From the NCBI GenBank assembly GCA_041395945.1, contig JAWKZN010000001.1, forward strand, positions 2,356,001 to 2,420,000: 64,000 nucleotides of DNA, given 5' to 3'. The position numbers and the translations under genes are program-made. The notes under the pieces are model-generated. The model was not told where the DNA came from, searched no databases, and saw only the letters and a program-made list of their open reading frames with translations. This document shows, piece after piece, positions 53,322 to 61,799 of the stretch (position 1 is the first letter of the stretch; the number at the start of each line of letters is the position of its first letter). The stretch comes from Pseudomonadales bacterium (GTDB lineage Bacteria > Pseudomonadota > Gammaproteobacteria > Pseudomonadales > Azotimanducaceae).

Positions 53322-54614
53322 TTGTCTGAAGTCACCCAACCCCTGATCAGCGATGCCGTAAAGCGCTACACACTCGGCGTGCTCGTCGTCGTGTATACCT
53401 TCAATTTCATCGATCGGCAGATCCTGTCGATCCTCATCGAACCCATCAAAGCAGACCTCGGCATCTCGGATTTCGGCATGGGTCTGTTGTCTGGTACCGC
53501 ATTCGCCGTCTTCTACGCCACTCTGGGGATGCCGCTTGCACTCATCGCCGACCGCTGGAATCGCCGCAACCTGATCGGTCTGTCTCTCGCCATCTGGAGC
53601 GGCATGACCGCACTGTCGGGGCTCGCCATGAACTTCTGGCAACTGGCGGCGGCCCGCATCGGTGTTGGGATCGGCGAAGCGGGCTGCAGTCCTTCGGCAC
53701 ACTCAATGCTGGCGGATCTTTATCCCGCAAAAGATCGCGCCACAGCACTGGGCGTCTACTCGCTGGGTATCCCGATCGGCATCATGTTCGGCCTCTTTGC
53801 AGGTGGTGCCATCGCCGACACCTTCGGCTGGCGCACGGCCTTTTTTATCGTCGGCATCCCCGGTCTGCTGCTGTCGGTCGTTGTCTTCCTCACGGTGAAA
53901 GAACCACCCCGGGGGCACGCGGATGGCCACTCAGTTCTCAGCGCAGTGCAGAAGAATCCCACGATCATCGAGGTATTCCGGCATCTGGCAGACCGGCGTT
54001 CTTTTCTGCACCTGGCGACGGGTGGCGGCCTGACGGCTTTCGTGGGCTATGGTCTCATCACCTGGGCGCCTACTTTCTTTGTCCGCAGCCACGATATGAG
54101 CCTCACCGAGGCAGGGTTCTGGCTGGGACTGGTGCTCGGCATTCCCGGTGGGCTGGGCATAGTTGCCGGGGGCTGGCTCTCCGACCGCTTCGGTGCAAGA
54201 GACACCCGCTGGTATCTCTGGGTCGTCGCACTGGCGCTGATCGTGGTGGTTCCTTTCGGTGCCGCGGCATTTCTTGTCGATGCCTGGTGGCTGTCGTTGA
54301 TACTCCTCTGTATCCCGGTGATGCTCGGTAACTTCTATCAGGGCACAACCTTCGCCCAGACCCAGGGACTTGCCCCTGTACGCATGCGCGCCGTCGCAGC
54401 CGCCGTTCTGCTTTTCATCCTCAACTTCATCGGTTTCGTGTTCGGTCCCCCGGCGGTCGGCATACTTTCCGACCTGCTGGTTGCGACGTTCGAGCAGGAC
54501 GCCCTGCGCTACAGTCTCTTCACCTGGGGCTTCGTGAATATCTGGGCGGCCTTCCACTACTGGCGCGCCGGTTTCCATCTGCCAGGTGATCTGGCACGCA
54601 CCGCCAGTCACTAG
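53322..54614 (+). CDS. MFS transporter, spinster-like, second copy
   Basis: Carrier of 430 residues with twelve helices, paralogous to that at 47358. Shared blocks include YTFNFIDRQILSILIEPIKA, LLSGTAFAVFYATLGMPLA and AARIGVGIGEAGCSPSAHSM. The TTG start at 53322 is the first in-frame codon with a GAGGTG at workable spacing. It lies downstream of the RND exporter and 11 bases before a PRISE reductase gene, and may transport the substrate or product of that reductase. Confidence 0.9.
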   Translation: MSEVTQPLISDAVKRYTLGVLVVVYTFNFIDRQILSILIEPIKADLGISDFGMGLLSGTAFAVFYATLGMPLALIADRWNRRNLIGLSLAIWSGMTALSGLAMNFWQLAAARIGVGIGEAGCSPSAHSMLADLYPAKDRATALGVYSLGIPIGIMFGLFAGGAIADTFGWRTAFFIVGIPGLLLSVVVFLTVKEPPRGHADGHSVLSAVQKNPTIIEVFRHLADRRSFLHLATGGGLTAFVGYGLITWAPTFFVRSHDMSLTEAGFWLGLVLGIPGGLGIVAGGWLSDRFGARDTRWYLWVVALALIVVVPFGAAAFLVDAWWLSLILLCIPVMLGNFYQGTTFAQTQGLAPVRMRAVAAAVLLFILNFIGFVFGPPAVGILSDLLVATFEQDALRYSLFTWGFVNIWAAFHYWRAGFHLPGDLARTASH

Positions 54615-54625
54615 CCGGAAGCGCC

Positions 54626-55717
54626 ATGACTAAGGGGACTGTCCTGATCGTTGGTGCCAGCGGACTGGTCGGGACCGCGGCCGCCATATCATTCTGCGAT
54701 GCGGGCTGGGAGGTCATCGCCCTCTCCCGCCGCTCCCCCGAACTCATCGGCCCGCGCAGGTACCAGCACATCAGCCTCGATCTCCAGGATGCCGAGTCGT
54801 GTGCGCAGATGGCGCCGCAACTGGCCGCGGTCACCCACGTTGTCTATACCGCCGTCTACGAACTGCCTGGTCTCATCCAGGGCTGGCAGGATCCCGGGCA
54901 GATCGTCACCAACGGGCGGATGCTCACCAATCTCCTCGATCCGCTGTGCGAGCACGCCCGGCTCGAACAGGTAACCATCCTCCAGGGCACCAAGGCCTAT
55001 GGGCCGCTGGTCGCACCGATGCGGGTGCCTGCGCGCGAAGATCAGCCCCGGGTGGAGCACGACAATTTCTACTGGCTGCACGAGGACTATATCCGGGCGA
55101 AGTCTGAGACAGCCGGATTCGCCTTCACCATCCTGCGTCCACAGCTCGTCGTCGGACCCAACCACGGTGTGGTCATGAATCTGCCGCCGGTGATCGGTGT
55201 ATTCGCCGCCCTGCTCAAGCAGGAAGGCCGGCCGTTGAGCTATCCGGGCGGACCGGACTGGGTCTGGGAGATGGTGGATGTCCGTCTCGTGGGCAACGCC
55301 TGTTTGTGGGCCGCCTGCGAACCTGCAGCGGCAGGTGAAACCTACAACCTGACCAACGGTGAAGTGTTCCTGTGGCGGGACATGTGGCCCGCGATCGCCC
55401 GGACACTGGGCATGGTAACGGGCCCCGACGAGCCACGCAGCATCGCGGCCTACATCCAGGCACGCGCAACACTCTGGAACGATATCGTACGCCAGCACAA
55501 CCTCCAGCCCCTGACACTGGAGCAGATTCTCGGCGAATCCCACCACTACGCGGACATGGCGTTTTCCGTGGGAGCCACCCACGCGCCGGCGCCCGTGTTC
55601 GTGAGCACTGTGAAGATCAGGCAGGCAGGCTTCACCGAGACCTGCAATACGGAGGAGAGCTTCTGCCACTGGCTTGCCGACCTGCAGGCGCGGCGGGTCA
55701 TCCCGGCGACGCCGTGA
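54626..55717 (+). CDS. PRISE-type SDR oxidoreductase (progesterone 5-beta-reductase-like)
   Basis: Short-chain dehydrogenase/reductase-like protein of 363 residues. The NADPH site is VLIVGASGLVGTAAA, the catalytic region contains LQGTKAYGP and, in place of the usual YxxxK, NFYWLHEDYI as in the PRISE/5-beta-reductase group. Relatives reduce enones of steroids or iridoids with NADPH. Its start is 11 bases after the MFS stop, so co-transcription is likely. The product could be handled by that carrier, which is inference. Confidence 0.9.
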   Translation: MTKGTVLIVGASGLVGTAAAISFCDAGWEVIALSRRSPELIGPRRYQHISLDLQDAESCAQMAPQLAAVTHVVYTAVYELPGLIQGWQDPGQIVTNGRMLTNLLDPLCEHARLEQVTILQGTKAYGPLVAPMRVPAREDQPRVEHDNFYWLHEDYIRAKSETAGFAFTILRPQLVVGPNHGVVMNLPPVIGVFAALLKQEGRPLSYPGGPDWVWEMVDVRLVGNACLWAACEPAAAGETYNLTNGEVFLWRDMWPAIARTLGMVTGPDEPRSIAAYIQARATLWNDIVRQHNLQPLTLEQILGESHHYADMAFSVGATHAPAPVFVSTVKIRQAGFTETCNTEESFCHWLADLQARRVIPATP

Positions 55718-55883
55718 CCCCGCGCGCCCGCACACCCGTGTCTGCGTGTCGATTCAGTCGAATTTGCCATCCGGTACTGGCGTCAGCGGGCAATCTCGCA
55801 TAGATTTCCGCCGCGCGCTGCCCGTGGGAATCCAGGGGAAACACACCGGGCGGCGGATCCTGAGCAATTCTTAAGAGGCAATC

Positions 55884-56606
55884 GTGGGTCGAATCTTCGA
55901 AGTCCGTAAGGCAACCATGTTCGCGCGCTGGAACCGGATGGCGAAACAGTTCGCCAAGATCGGCAAGGACATCACCATAGCAGTCCGTGCCGGCGGCCCG
56001 GACCCCCAGAGCAATCCGGCGCTGCGGCGGGTGATCCAGAATGCGCGCGCGGTCAACATGCCCAAAGACAAGGTGGAAGCCGCCATCCGCCGCGCTTCCG
56101 GGGCAGACGCCAAGGACTACGAAATCGTCCTCTATGAAGGCTATGCGCCGCATGGCGCAGCCGTACTCGTGGAAACCGCAACCGACAATACCAACCGCAC
56201 CGTGGCGAGCGTGCGTGCTGTGTTCAGTAAATACGGCGGCAATCTCGGCACCACCGGCTGCGTGGAGTTCCTGTTCCGGCACATGGGTGTGTTCCGACTC
56301 AATCCGGAGGGCATCGACCAGGACGAGCTCGAACTCGACCTGATCGACCACGGTCTCGAAGAAATGGGAGAGAGCACAGGCGAGCAGGGAGAACCGCAAA
56401 TCGTCATACGTTGCGCTTTCGAGGAATTCGGCAATCTGCAGCGGGCGCTGGAGGAGCGCGGCATCGAGCCGATCTCCGCGGAACAGGAATACGTGTGCCT
56501 CACACCGACTGTGTTACCTGAGGAACAGGCGACCGAAGCACTGGAACTGATCGACAAGCTCGAACAGGACGAGGACGTCCAGCGGGTTTTTCACACCATC
56601 GCCTGA
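55884..56606 (+). CDS. YebC/PmpR family protein
   Basis: Protein of 240 residues, three-domain YebC type. Blocks: MAKQFAKIGKDITIAVRAGG, NPALRRVIQNARAVNMPKD, YEGYAPHGAAVLVETATDN and NRTVASVRAVFSKYGGNLG. YebC proteins aid ribosome passage through proline-rich stretches and have been described as DNA-binding regulators. Its N-terminus, GRIFEVRKATMFARWNRM, differs from the common HSKWANIKHRK form and matches a less studied branch. GTG 55884 follows AAGAGG. ruvC and other usual neighbours are missing. Confidence 0.9.
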   Translation: MGRIFEVRKATMFARWNRMAKQFAKIGKDITIAVRAGGPDPQSNPALRRVIQNARAVNMPKDKVEAAIRRASGADAKDYEIVLYEGYAPHGAAVLVETATDNTNRTVASVRAVFSKYGGNLGTTGCVEFLFRHMGVFRLNPEGIDQDELELDLIDHGLEEMGESTGEQGEPQIVIRCAFEEFGNLQRALEERGIEPISAEQEYVCLTPTVLPEEQATEALELIDKLEQDEDVQRVFHTIA

Positions 56607-56734
56607 CATCGCGCTGATACCCGCGCTCTGCGGGTTCACAAAACGTCCGCCCATCCAGGCACGAATCCTGCATTCACTATATAACCGCGGCATTCCGCCG
56701 CGCTGTGCATGCAACAGGATTTCAGACGCAATCT

Positions 56735-57958
56735 ATGGAACTCATCTACATCCTCCTCATCCTGCTGACCCTGAGCCGGGTCGCCGCAGAAATTGCGGAA
56801 CGACTGGGACAGGCGCCCCTGGTGGGAGAACTGATCGCCGGTGTCGGACTGGGCATACTCGCCCATCAGCAGGCGGACTCACTGCCAATACTCTCCGGGC
56901 TCAGTGAGAACGAGATTTTCACCGGTATCAGCGATCTCGCTATCTTTTTTCTGATGATGCTGGCCGGGATGGAGCTGAGACCCAAGGACATGGCTTCAGC
57001 TGGCGGCCGTGCCAGCAGCATTGCCATCGGCGGCATGCTGATCCCTGTGGCTGCCGGTGTTGGTCTCGCCTGGCTGTACATCCCCCAGTCCGAATACTGG
57101 TTCGCACAGTCGATCTTTCTCGCGGTAGCGCTGGCTATCACCGCAGTACCCGTCGCGGTACGGGTGCTCATGGACCTCGATCAGCTGGATACGGAAATGG
57201 GCCGCACGGTCGTCTCGGCTGCAGTAATCGACGATGCATTGAGCCTGGTACTGCTCGGGATTCTCACTGCAATCCTCGCGTCAGGCGCGCTACCAGACGT
57301 CGGAGAGATACTGACGATCATCGGCCAGACCATCGCTTTCTTCATCATCGCCGTAATTATCGGTCAGTATGTTTTTCCGCGGCTTGGCGGTCTGCTGCAG
57401 AGGTTACACATCGAAGAGTCCGGATTCAGCATGCTGCTCATTGCCGCCCTGGCTTACGCGATGCTCGCGGAAGCCCTGGGGGTGCATTTCATTCTGGGCG
57501 CTTTTCTAGCCGGCCTGTTCTTCGGCCGGCGACGCGTGCTGCAGGAGGATCATGGGGCAGTGGAAGATCAGGTGAAAGGCATCACCGCCGGTTTCTTTGC
57601 CCCCGTCTTTTTCGCAGGAATCGGCATGCATCTGTCCGGCGCCGCGTTGCTGGCAGTGCCGGGTTTTGTACTGGTGCTCATCACTGCCGCGATCCTGAGC
57701 AAGCTCATCGGAGCGGGTGTCGCCGCGCGGATGTGTGGCATGAACAGCCGGGATTCCCTGTCGGTCGGCGTCGCAATGAGTTCAAGAGGTGCGGTGGAGC
57801 TGGTGATCGCAGATATCGCTCTGCGCGCAGGACTGTTCGACGTCCCAGAACCTCCGCCGGTGATCGTTGAGTATCTTTTTTCAGCCGTGGTCATCATGGC
57901 GATTACAACAACAGTATTAGCGCCGCTGATCCTGCGCATACTGACACCCAGGTCCTGA
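56735..57958 (+). CDS. Cation:proton antiporter (CPA2/KefB-type)
   Basis: Inner-membrane antiporter of 407 residues with about twelve helices and no C-terminal RCK domain. LVGELIAGVGLGIL, VVSAAVIDDALSLVLLGIL (paired acidic residues of the ion site) and LGVHFILGAFLAGLFFGRR are family blocks. It would exchange Na+ or K+ for protons. ATG 56735 is chosen over an upstream GTG at 56705; neither has a strong ribosome binding site. It is convergent with the amidotransferase gene. Confidence 0.9.
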   Translation: MELIYILLILLTLSRVAAEIAERLGQAPLVGELIAGVGLGILAHQQADSLPILSGLSENEIFTGISDLAIFFLMMLAGMELRPKDMASAGGRASSIAIGGMLIPVAAGVGLAWLYIPQSEYWFAQSIFLAVALAITAVPVAVRVLMDLDQLDTEMGRTVVSAAVIDDALSLVLLGILTAILASGALPDVGEILTIIGQTIAFFIIAVIIGQYVFPRLGGLLQRLHIEESGFSMLLIAALAYAMLAEALGVHFILGAFLAGLFFGRRRVLQEDHGAVEDQVKGITAGFFAPVFFAGIGMHLSGAALLAVPGFVLVLITAAILSKLIGAGVAARMCGMNSRDSLSVGVAMSSRGAVELVIADIALRAGLFDVPEPPPVIVEYLFSAVVIMAITTTVLAPLILRILTPRS

Positions 57959-58043
57959 CAGCACTATCGGGGCAGGGGATGAGCGTCGCTCAGGTCGCAG
58001 TCTGGAGAAATGGCTCAGGTCGTCGCCCGAAGAGTTCGCTGAT

Positions 58044-58733
58044 TCAGGATTCTGACTCAGCCTGGCAACGCCGTCTGGCCGCATCGACAAGCCCGGCAAA
58101 CAGGTTCCGGTCAGCTCGCCTGAACACCAGAAACTCGGGATGCCATTGCGTACCGATCAGAAAATCGAAATCCTTGTGCTCCACGCCCTGCACGATCTGG
58201 TCCCTGTCCCTCGCGGAAACACTCAGACCCTCACCCAGTCTGTCTATTGCCTGCTGATGCAGACTGTTGACCCGGATGTCCGTGGCACCTATCAGAGCAG
58301 CCAATTGGCTGCTTTCGCAGATGCTGATCGCTTTCAGAGGCAACAGGGTTCTCCGGTGGGATGTGTGGTGTCGGTGGCTGCGCAGATCCTGATGCAGGTC
58401 GCCACCGAGCCGGACGTTGAGAAGCTGTGCCCCACGGCAGATACCCAGCATAGGTATTCCGTTCGAAAGTGCCTCGTCGATGAGGGCGGACTCGAATTCG
58501 TCCCGCTCCCGGTCATAGCGTGGAAGCACCTCAGATTCCCTGGCATACAGCACCGGTTCAACATCGTGCCCGCCGGTAACCACGACGCCATGGTAGGAGC
58601 CCGCAGGCAGATCCACCCGGCCAGGACCCACCTGTACAACTCGTGCACCACTCAGGCGCAGGGTGAGCGCAACCAGCAGACGCGGCGCGGCCGCGCCGCG
58701 GCGGGGACCCGACACTGCAATCAACGGCTTCAC
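58044..58733 (-). CDS. Class I glutamine amidotransferase-like / gamma-glutamyl hydrolase (peptidase C26 type)
   Basis: Protein of 229 residues in the PuuD/peptidase C26 group. Nucleophile Cys99 lies in MLGICRGAQLLNV, with His198 and Glu200 in GTQWHPEF completing the triad. Relatives cleave gamma-glutamyl amides or supply ammonia to a synthase. The ATG overlaps the stop of the amidoligase by four bases, so the two proteins are made together. The pair probably builds and trims, or amidates, a gamma-glutamyl-type compound. It is last in the sodB operon. Confidence 0.9.
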   Translation of the reverse strand: MKPLIAVSGPRRGAAAPRLLVALTLRLSGARVVQVGPGRVDLPAGSYHGVVVTGGHDVEPVLYARESEVLPRYDRERDEFESALIDEALSNGIPMLGICRGAQLLNVRLGGDLHQDLRSHRHHTSHRRTLLPLKAISICESSQLAALIGATDIRVNSLHQQAIDRLGEGLSVSARDRDQIVQGVEHKDFDFLIGTQWHPEFLVFRRADRNLFAGLVDAARRRCQAESES

Positions 58734-59755
58734 AAGCGGGTCAGGTCGCGACTCGGATCGATCGTAAAGCGATTGTCTGAGAACAGCTTCTCACCAGTGT
58801 CCAGATGGCTGCTGAAGCGCTGACAAAGGCTGTCCAGCCGCGTGGGGTCGGCGGCAAGATGTTCGACCTGCAGCCAGCGGGCCCAGTCACCGCCCAGATC
58901 CCACCCCTCGCGGTCGATTTCGCAGTTCGGCAGACGGTAGTGGAGCGTGGGCCGGGACTTGATACGGGGATCGTCCACGCGGGCTGCCACACGGGGTGCA
59001 TCGAGGTGGCTGAACAGCGGCAGCATGTCGAGTATGCGATTGCGGGTCGGGTTGGCATCAAGGTAGTCATCGATCAGCTGATCGATATCGGGTCGATACC
59101 CGGTGCTCACCACAGTGCGTACGTACTCTGCAGGAAACGGGTCGATATAGGGGGTGAGCCTGCGGGTCAGATCCAGGTCTGAGTGCTCAACCAGCCAGTC
59201 GTAGAGACAGAAAAACGCCTTCAGATACCGGGTGATGGTGTCGGAATCTAGCCCGGGCAGTTCCGGATTGAGGTGCATGCCGAAGGCATAGGCCCAGCTC
59301 TCCCCGGTTCCGAGCGCCCCCGCCTTCCGCAGAGCGCCAATGAGTGCGTTGACCTCCTGCAGTCGATCCATGGGAATGGGCGGGCTGACCACCTCGAGCG
59401 GCACAAGCGGCAGGCTCGTGCGCGCGAGCAGGTCTTCGGCGATCTCATCGAGTAGCTCAAGCCCCAATGTCGGCTCATCATCACCCTGGACCTTGCGCCC
59501 GAAAGCCTTGAGCAGTTCGAAGTCTACTTCCACAACCCACTCACCAGAGTCACCGGCTGCGATTATCTTCTCGTAGTCGGTATCGTGTTGGATGCTGGCG
59601 CCGAAATACTCAGCAACGACATCTGCCGCCGTGTCGATATCGAGGCCGGCGAACTCGAGCTCGACACCCATCCGTCTCGGGGCTCCGGATTCGGTAAGCG
59701 GCTCCGGCGGGAGCGGCAGAGATTCCGTGCCACTGGACCTGCGCGGCGTCTTCAA
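58730..59755 (-). CDS. Putative amidoligase enzyme (glutamine-synthetase-like COOH-NH2 ligase)
   Basis: Protein of 341 residues in the predicted amidoligase family. The start RRMGVELEFAGLDID is the typical MGxExEF metal/ATP opening, followed by WVVEVDFELLKAFG and FGMHLNPELPGLDS (the HxN-type site). Family members, described from genome context by Iyer, Aravind and colleagues, are predicted to make ATP-dependent amide bonds and to pair with amidotransferase-like hydrolases, as here. Its ATG overlaps the sodB stop by four bases, and its stop overlaps the amidotransferase start. The product is unknown. Confidence 0.88.
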   Translation of the reverse strand: MKTPRRSSGTESLPLPPEPLTESGAPRRMGVELEFAGLDIDTAADVVAEYFGASIQHDTDYEKIIAAGDSGEWVVEVDFELLKAFGRKVQGDDEPTLGLELLDEIAEDLLARTSLPLVPLEVVSPPIPMDRLQEVNALIGALRKAGALGTGESWAYAFGMHLNPELPGLDSDTITRYLKAFFCLYDWLVEHSDLDLTRRLTPYIDPFPAEYVRTVVSTGYRPDIDQLIDDYLDANPTRNRILDMLPLFSHLDAPRVAARVDDPRIKSRPTLHYRLPNCEIDREGWDLGGDWARWLQVEHLAADPTRLDSLCQRFSSHLDTGEKLFSDNRFTIDPSRDLTRL

Positions 59756-60354
59756 ACGGTTTCCAGCGCTTGCGCGAGCTGTCGGTTTGCGTGCTCCCAG
59801 TTCAGCAGATGCATCAGAGTGTGCTCCAGATATTCGGCCCGGTCGTTCTGATAGTCCAGGTAGTAGGCGTGCTCCCAGACGTCGATCGTCAGCAGTGGCA
59901 CTCGATTGCTCCCTAACGGACAGGCGGCGCCACTGGTGCTGCTCACAGCGAGCCGGCTGGTTTCCTGATCAAAATACAGCCAGGCCCATCCGGAACCGAA
60001 CTCATCCAGCGCGGCTTTTTTGAACTGCTCTTCGAGCGAGGCCCGGGATCTGAAACACTCTTTGATCAGGTCGGACAACACAGAATCCGGCCCGGATTTT
60101 TCCGGACTCAGAGACTGCCAGTAGAAGTCGTGGTTCCAGACTTGAGCGGCAACATTGTAAACCGACTGCTCTGGATCGCTGGTGATGATCTCTTCGAGGG
60201 TCTTGCCTGCGAGCGCTGAATCGTCCACAGCATTGTTCAGCTTACTGACGTAACCGGCATGGTGTTTGTCGTAGTGATAAGACAGCGTACGTTCACTGAT
60301 ATGCGGTTCAAGCGCGCTTTTCTTGAAAGGTAAGGGTTTGAGTTTGAACGACAT
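59752..60354 (-). CDS. sodB: Iron superoxide dismutase
   Basis: Converts superoxide to oxygen and hydrogen peroxide in the cytosol. The 200 residues match Fe-type SOD: LPFKKSALEPHISERTLSYH at the start, ligands H27, H75, D158 and H162 (VWNHDFYW; DVWEHAYYLDYQN), and Gln71 in AAQVWNH, which marks the iron form. AAAGGAG precedes ATG 60354. Unlike most sodB genes it is followed, with a 4-base overlap, by an amidoligase gene. A 16-base tandem repeat lies 21-52 bases upstream and could be a binding site for its regulator. Confidence 0.94.
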   Translation of the reverse strand: MSFKLKPLPFKKSALEPHISERTLSYHYDKHHAGYVSKLNNAVDDSALAGKTLEEIITSDPEQSVYNVAAQVWNHDFYWQSLSPEKSGPDSVLSDLIKECFRSRASLEEQFKKAALDEFGSGWAWLYFDQETSRLAVSSTSGAACPLGSNRVPLLTIDVWEHAYYLDYQNDRAEYLEHTLMHLLNWEHANRQLAQALETV

Positions 60355-60374
60355 GGTGCTCCTTTGCGTTGGCC

Positions 60375-60406
60375 TTTTGAGTTATCTGCTTTTTGAGTTA
60401 ACTGCT
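60375..60406. repeat. 16-bp tandem repeat upstream of sodB
   Basis: TTTTGAGTTATCTGCT (60375-60390) and TTTTGAGTTAACTGCT (60391-60406) are adjacent and differ at one base. They lie 21-52 bases before the sodB start on the minus strand. Direct repeats at this distance are typical of activator or repressor sites, but leader RNA function is also possible. Confidence 0.7.
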
Positions 60407-60476
60407 TTTTCCCGGCTGAGTAGCACCAGGAGGATGCAATGATGGATTGTTCGCGGGCTTATAGCAGCTTCTGCAA

Positions 60477-60767
60477 TCAGAACCGGGAAGATGCCTGACT
60501 GACAGAGCTGGAAAGTGCTTTCCAGGCGCTCTCGGCACCCGCCTTCAGATCTTCCCACGCCGTATCACTGGCAGCTTTGAGATCCTTCACTTTTGTCTCG
60601 ACTTCGATTTTCTTTTTCTCAAGCGCTTCGATTTCATGATTCAACTTCAACCGCGCATCCGCCTTGGCTTCCCTGGCTTTCGCCTTCAGCTTGTCGATTT
60701 CGAGCCTTGACTGCTCGATGCGGGATTCCATTTTACTTACGAGTGCTTCTTTGGTGTTGTCCTGCAT
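60477..60767 (-). CDS. Coiled-coil protein of unknown function
   Basis: Protein of 96 residues made almost entirely of charged helix: heptads run from about residue 10 to 70 (SRLEIDKLKAKAREAKADAR; ALEKKKIEVETKVKDLKAAS), followed by a Trp-containing amphipathic tail. Small coiled-coil proteins of this type are often induced by stress. It lies upstream of sodB on the same strand but 122 bases away, and divergent from dodecin. Confidence 0.78.
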   Translation of the reverse strand: MQDNTKEALVSKMESRIEQSRLEIDKLKAKAREAKADARLKLNHEIEALEKKKIEVETKVKDLKAASDTAWEDLKAGAESAWKALSSSVSQASSRF

Positions 60768-61032
60768 TTTGGTACCTCAAGTTGTGACGTTACCCAGAAA
60801 GCATTCAAGAACCAGACCAGGGCTCTGAAAGCCGCATTCCTCCGGGGATGTTTGGGGGACGCGCTGGTGAGCGGCACCCGTCTGCTGGTAAGAAGTGCGT
60901 CTTCGGGTGTAAATAAGTGAAAGATCTACAACATGCCACGGGCGCCTCGCTTACGGCGGTACGAATCCCGTTGTGGCACACGCAGTGGCACGAATGATGC
61001 ACTATCAGACCTGATCGACAAAGGAAACAGCT

Positions 61033-61251
61033 ATGGACAACGTATACAAGACAATCGAAATAACCGGCTCATCCCGATCCTCCATCGAAGATGCCGTGCA
61101 GCAGGCAATAAAACGCACAGGAGAAAGTCTGCACAGTCTGCGATGGTTTGAAGTCGCCGACATCCGTGGACATCTGGAGAAGGGTGAAATTGATCACTGG
61201 CAGGTCACTGTGAAAATCGGCTTCACTCTGGATGAGAAAGAGACGAAGTGA
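61033..61251 (+). CDS. Dodecin family flavin-binding protein
   Basis: Dodecin of 72 residues, which assembles into a twelve-subunit shell that stores or buffers flavins. VYKTIEITGSSRSSIEDAVQ, the Trp-containing LHSLRWFEVADIRG and HWQVTVKIGFTLDE are the family stretches; the Trp stacks on bound flavin. AAGGAAAC precedes ATG 61033. It starts a plus-strand run with the proline-rich and ABM-type genes and sits divergent from the coiled-coil gene, in the stress cluster. Confidence 0.92.
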   Translation: MDNVYKTIEITGSSRSSIEDAVQQAIKRTGESLHSLRWFEVADIRGHLEKGEIDHWQVTVKIGFTLDEKETK

Positions 61252-61287
61252 ACGAAGTGATGGAAAGCAGGGAGTGAGAGGCAGGAC

Positions 61288-61485
61288 ATGAGATACATGC
61301 AACTGGCGTCGAGGCCGGGAGAAAAAACGCCAGATCCACCTGAGACACCTGAGCGCCCGCCGGTTCCACCGGATCGACGGCCACAACCTCCGGTAAAACT
61401 GCCGCCCGACGAGCCGGGCCGACCTGGCGACGCGCCAATCGGGGATCCACCTGTGAAACCACCTGTACGAGTGGCGAACTCATGA
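61288..61485 (+). CDS. Proline-rich micro-protein
   Basis: Protein of 65 residues, about one third proline (PETPERPPVPPDRRPQPPVK), with no fold predicted and no recognisable family. ATG 61288 follows GGCAGGAC, and its stop overlaps the ATG of the ABM-type gene by four bases. The coupling and strong ribosome binding site argue for translation. It could be an intrinsically disordered linker or binding peptide. Confidence 0.6.
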   Translation: MRYMQLASRPGEKTPDPPETPERPPVPPDRRPQPPVKLPPDEPGRPGDAPIGDPPVKPPVRVANS

Positions 61486-61799
61486 TCTTTGTCTTCGAAG
61501 TTCACATCCGCGATGGGTACACGGCGGAGCAATACGCTGATGCCTGGATACGCGCCAGTCAGATCATCCAGCAGGCACCTGGCGCTCGAGGCACTCGGCT
61601 GCACCGCAAGCTGGATGACTCCCGGGTACTGCTGGCCATAGCCACATGGGAATCAAAATCCTCACGCGATGCCATGGAGGCAAATGCCCAGAGGCGGGTC
61701 AGACAGATCATCAGCGAACAGGCCGAATTCTGCGATATCCGGGTCATTGGTGAGTTCTCCGACGCGGAATGGCGGGTGGATCCAACAGACAGGCGTTGA
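61482..61799 (+). CDS. Antibiotic biosynthesis monooxygenase (ABM) domain protein
   Basis: Ferredoxin-like ABM-fold protein of 105 residues: MIFVFEVHIRDGYTAEQYAD at the start, GTRLHRKLDDSRVLLAIATW in the middle and IRVIGEFSDAEW at the end. Family members act as cofactor-free monooxygenases or heme-degrading enzymes, or only bind small ligands. It shares a 4-base overlap with the proline-rich micro-protein and is in the dodecin unit. The reaction is not predictable. Confidence 0.85.
   Translation: MIFVFEVHIRDGYTAEQYADAWIRASQIIQQAPGARGTRLHRKLDDSRVLLAIATWESKSSRDAMEANAQRRVRQIISEQAEFCDIRVIGEFSDAEWRVDPTDRR

Noticed and set aside
54689..55735. 348-codon minus-strand frame
   Set aside because: Antisense to the PRISE reductase, whose NADPH site and NFYW-ED motif are clear.
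57988..58022. 10-bp direct repeat GCTCAGGTCG, 25 bases apart
   Set aside because: Short and located between convergent stops; chance occurrence is likely at this GC content.
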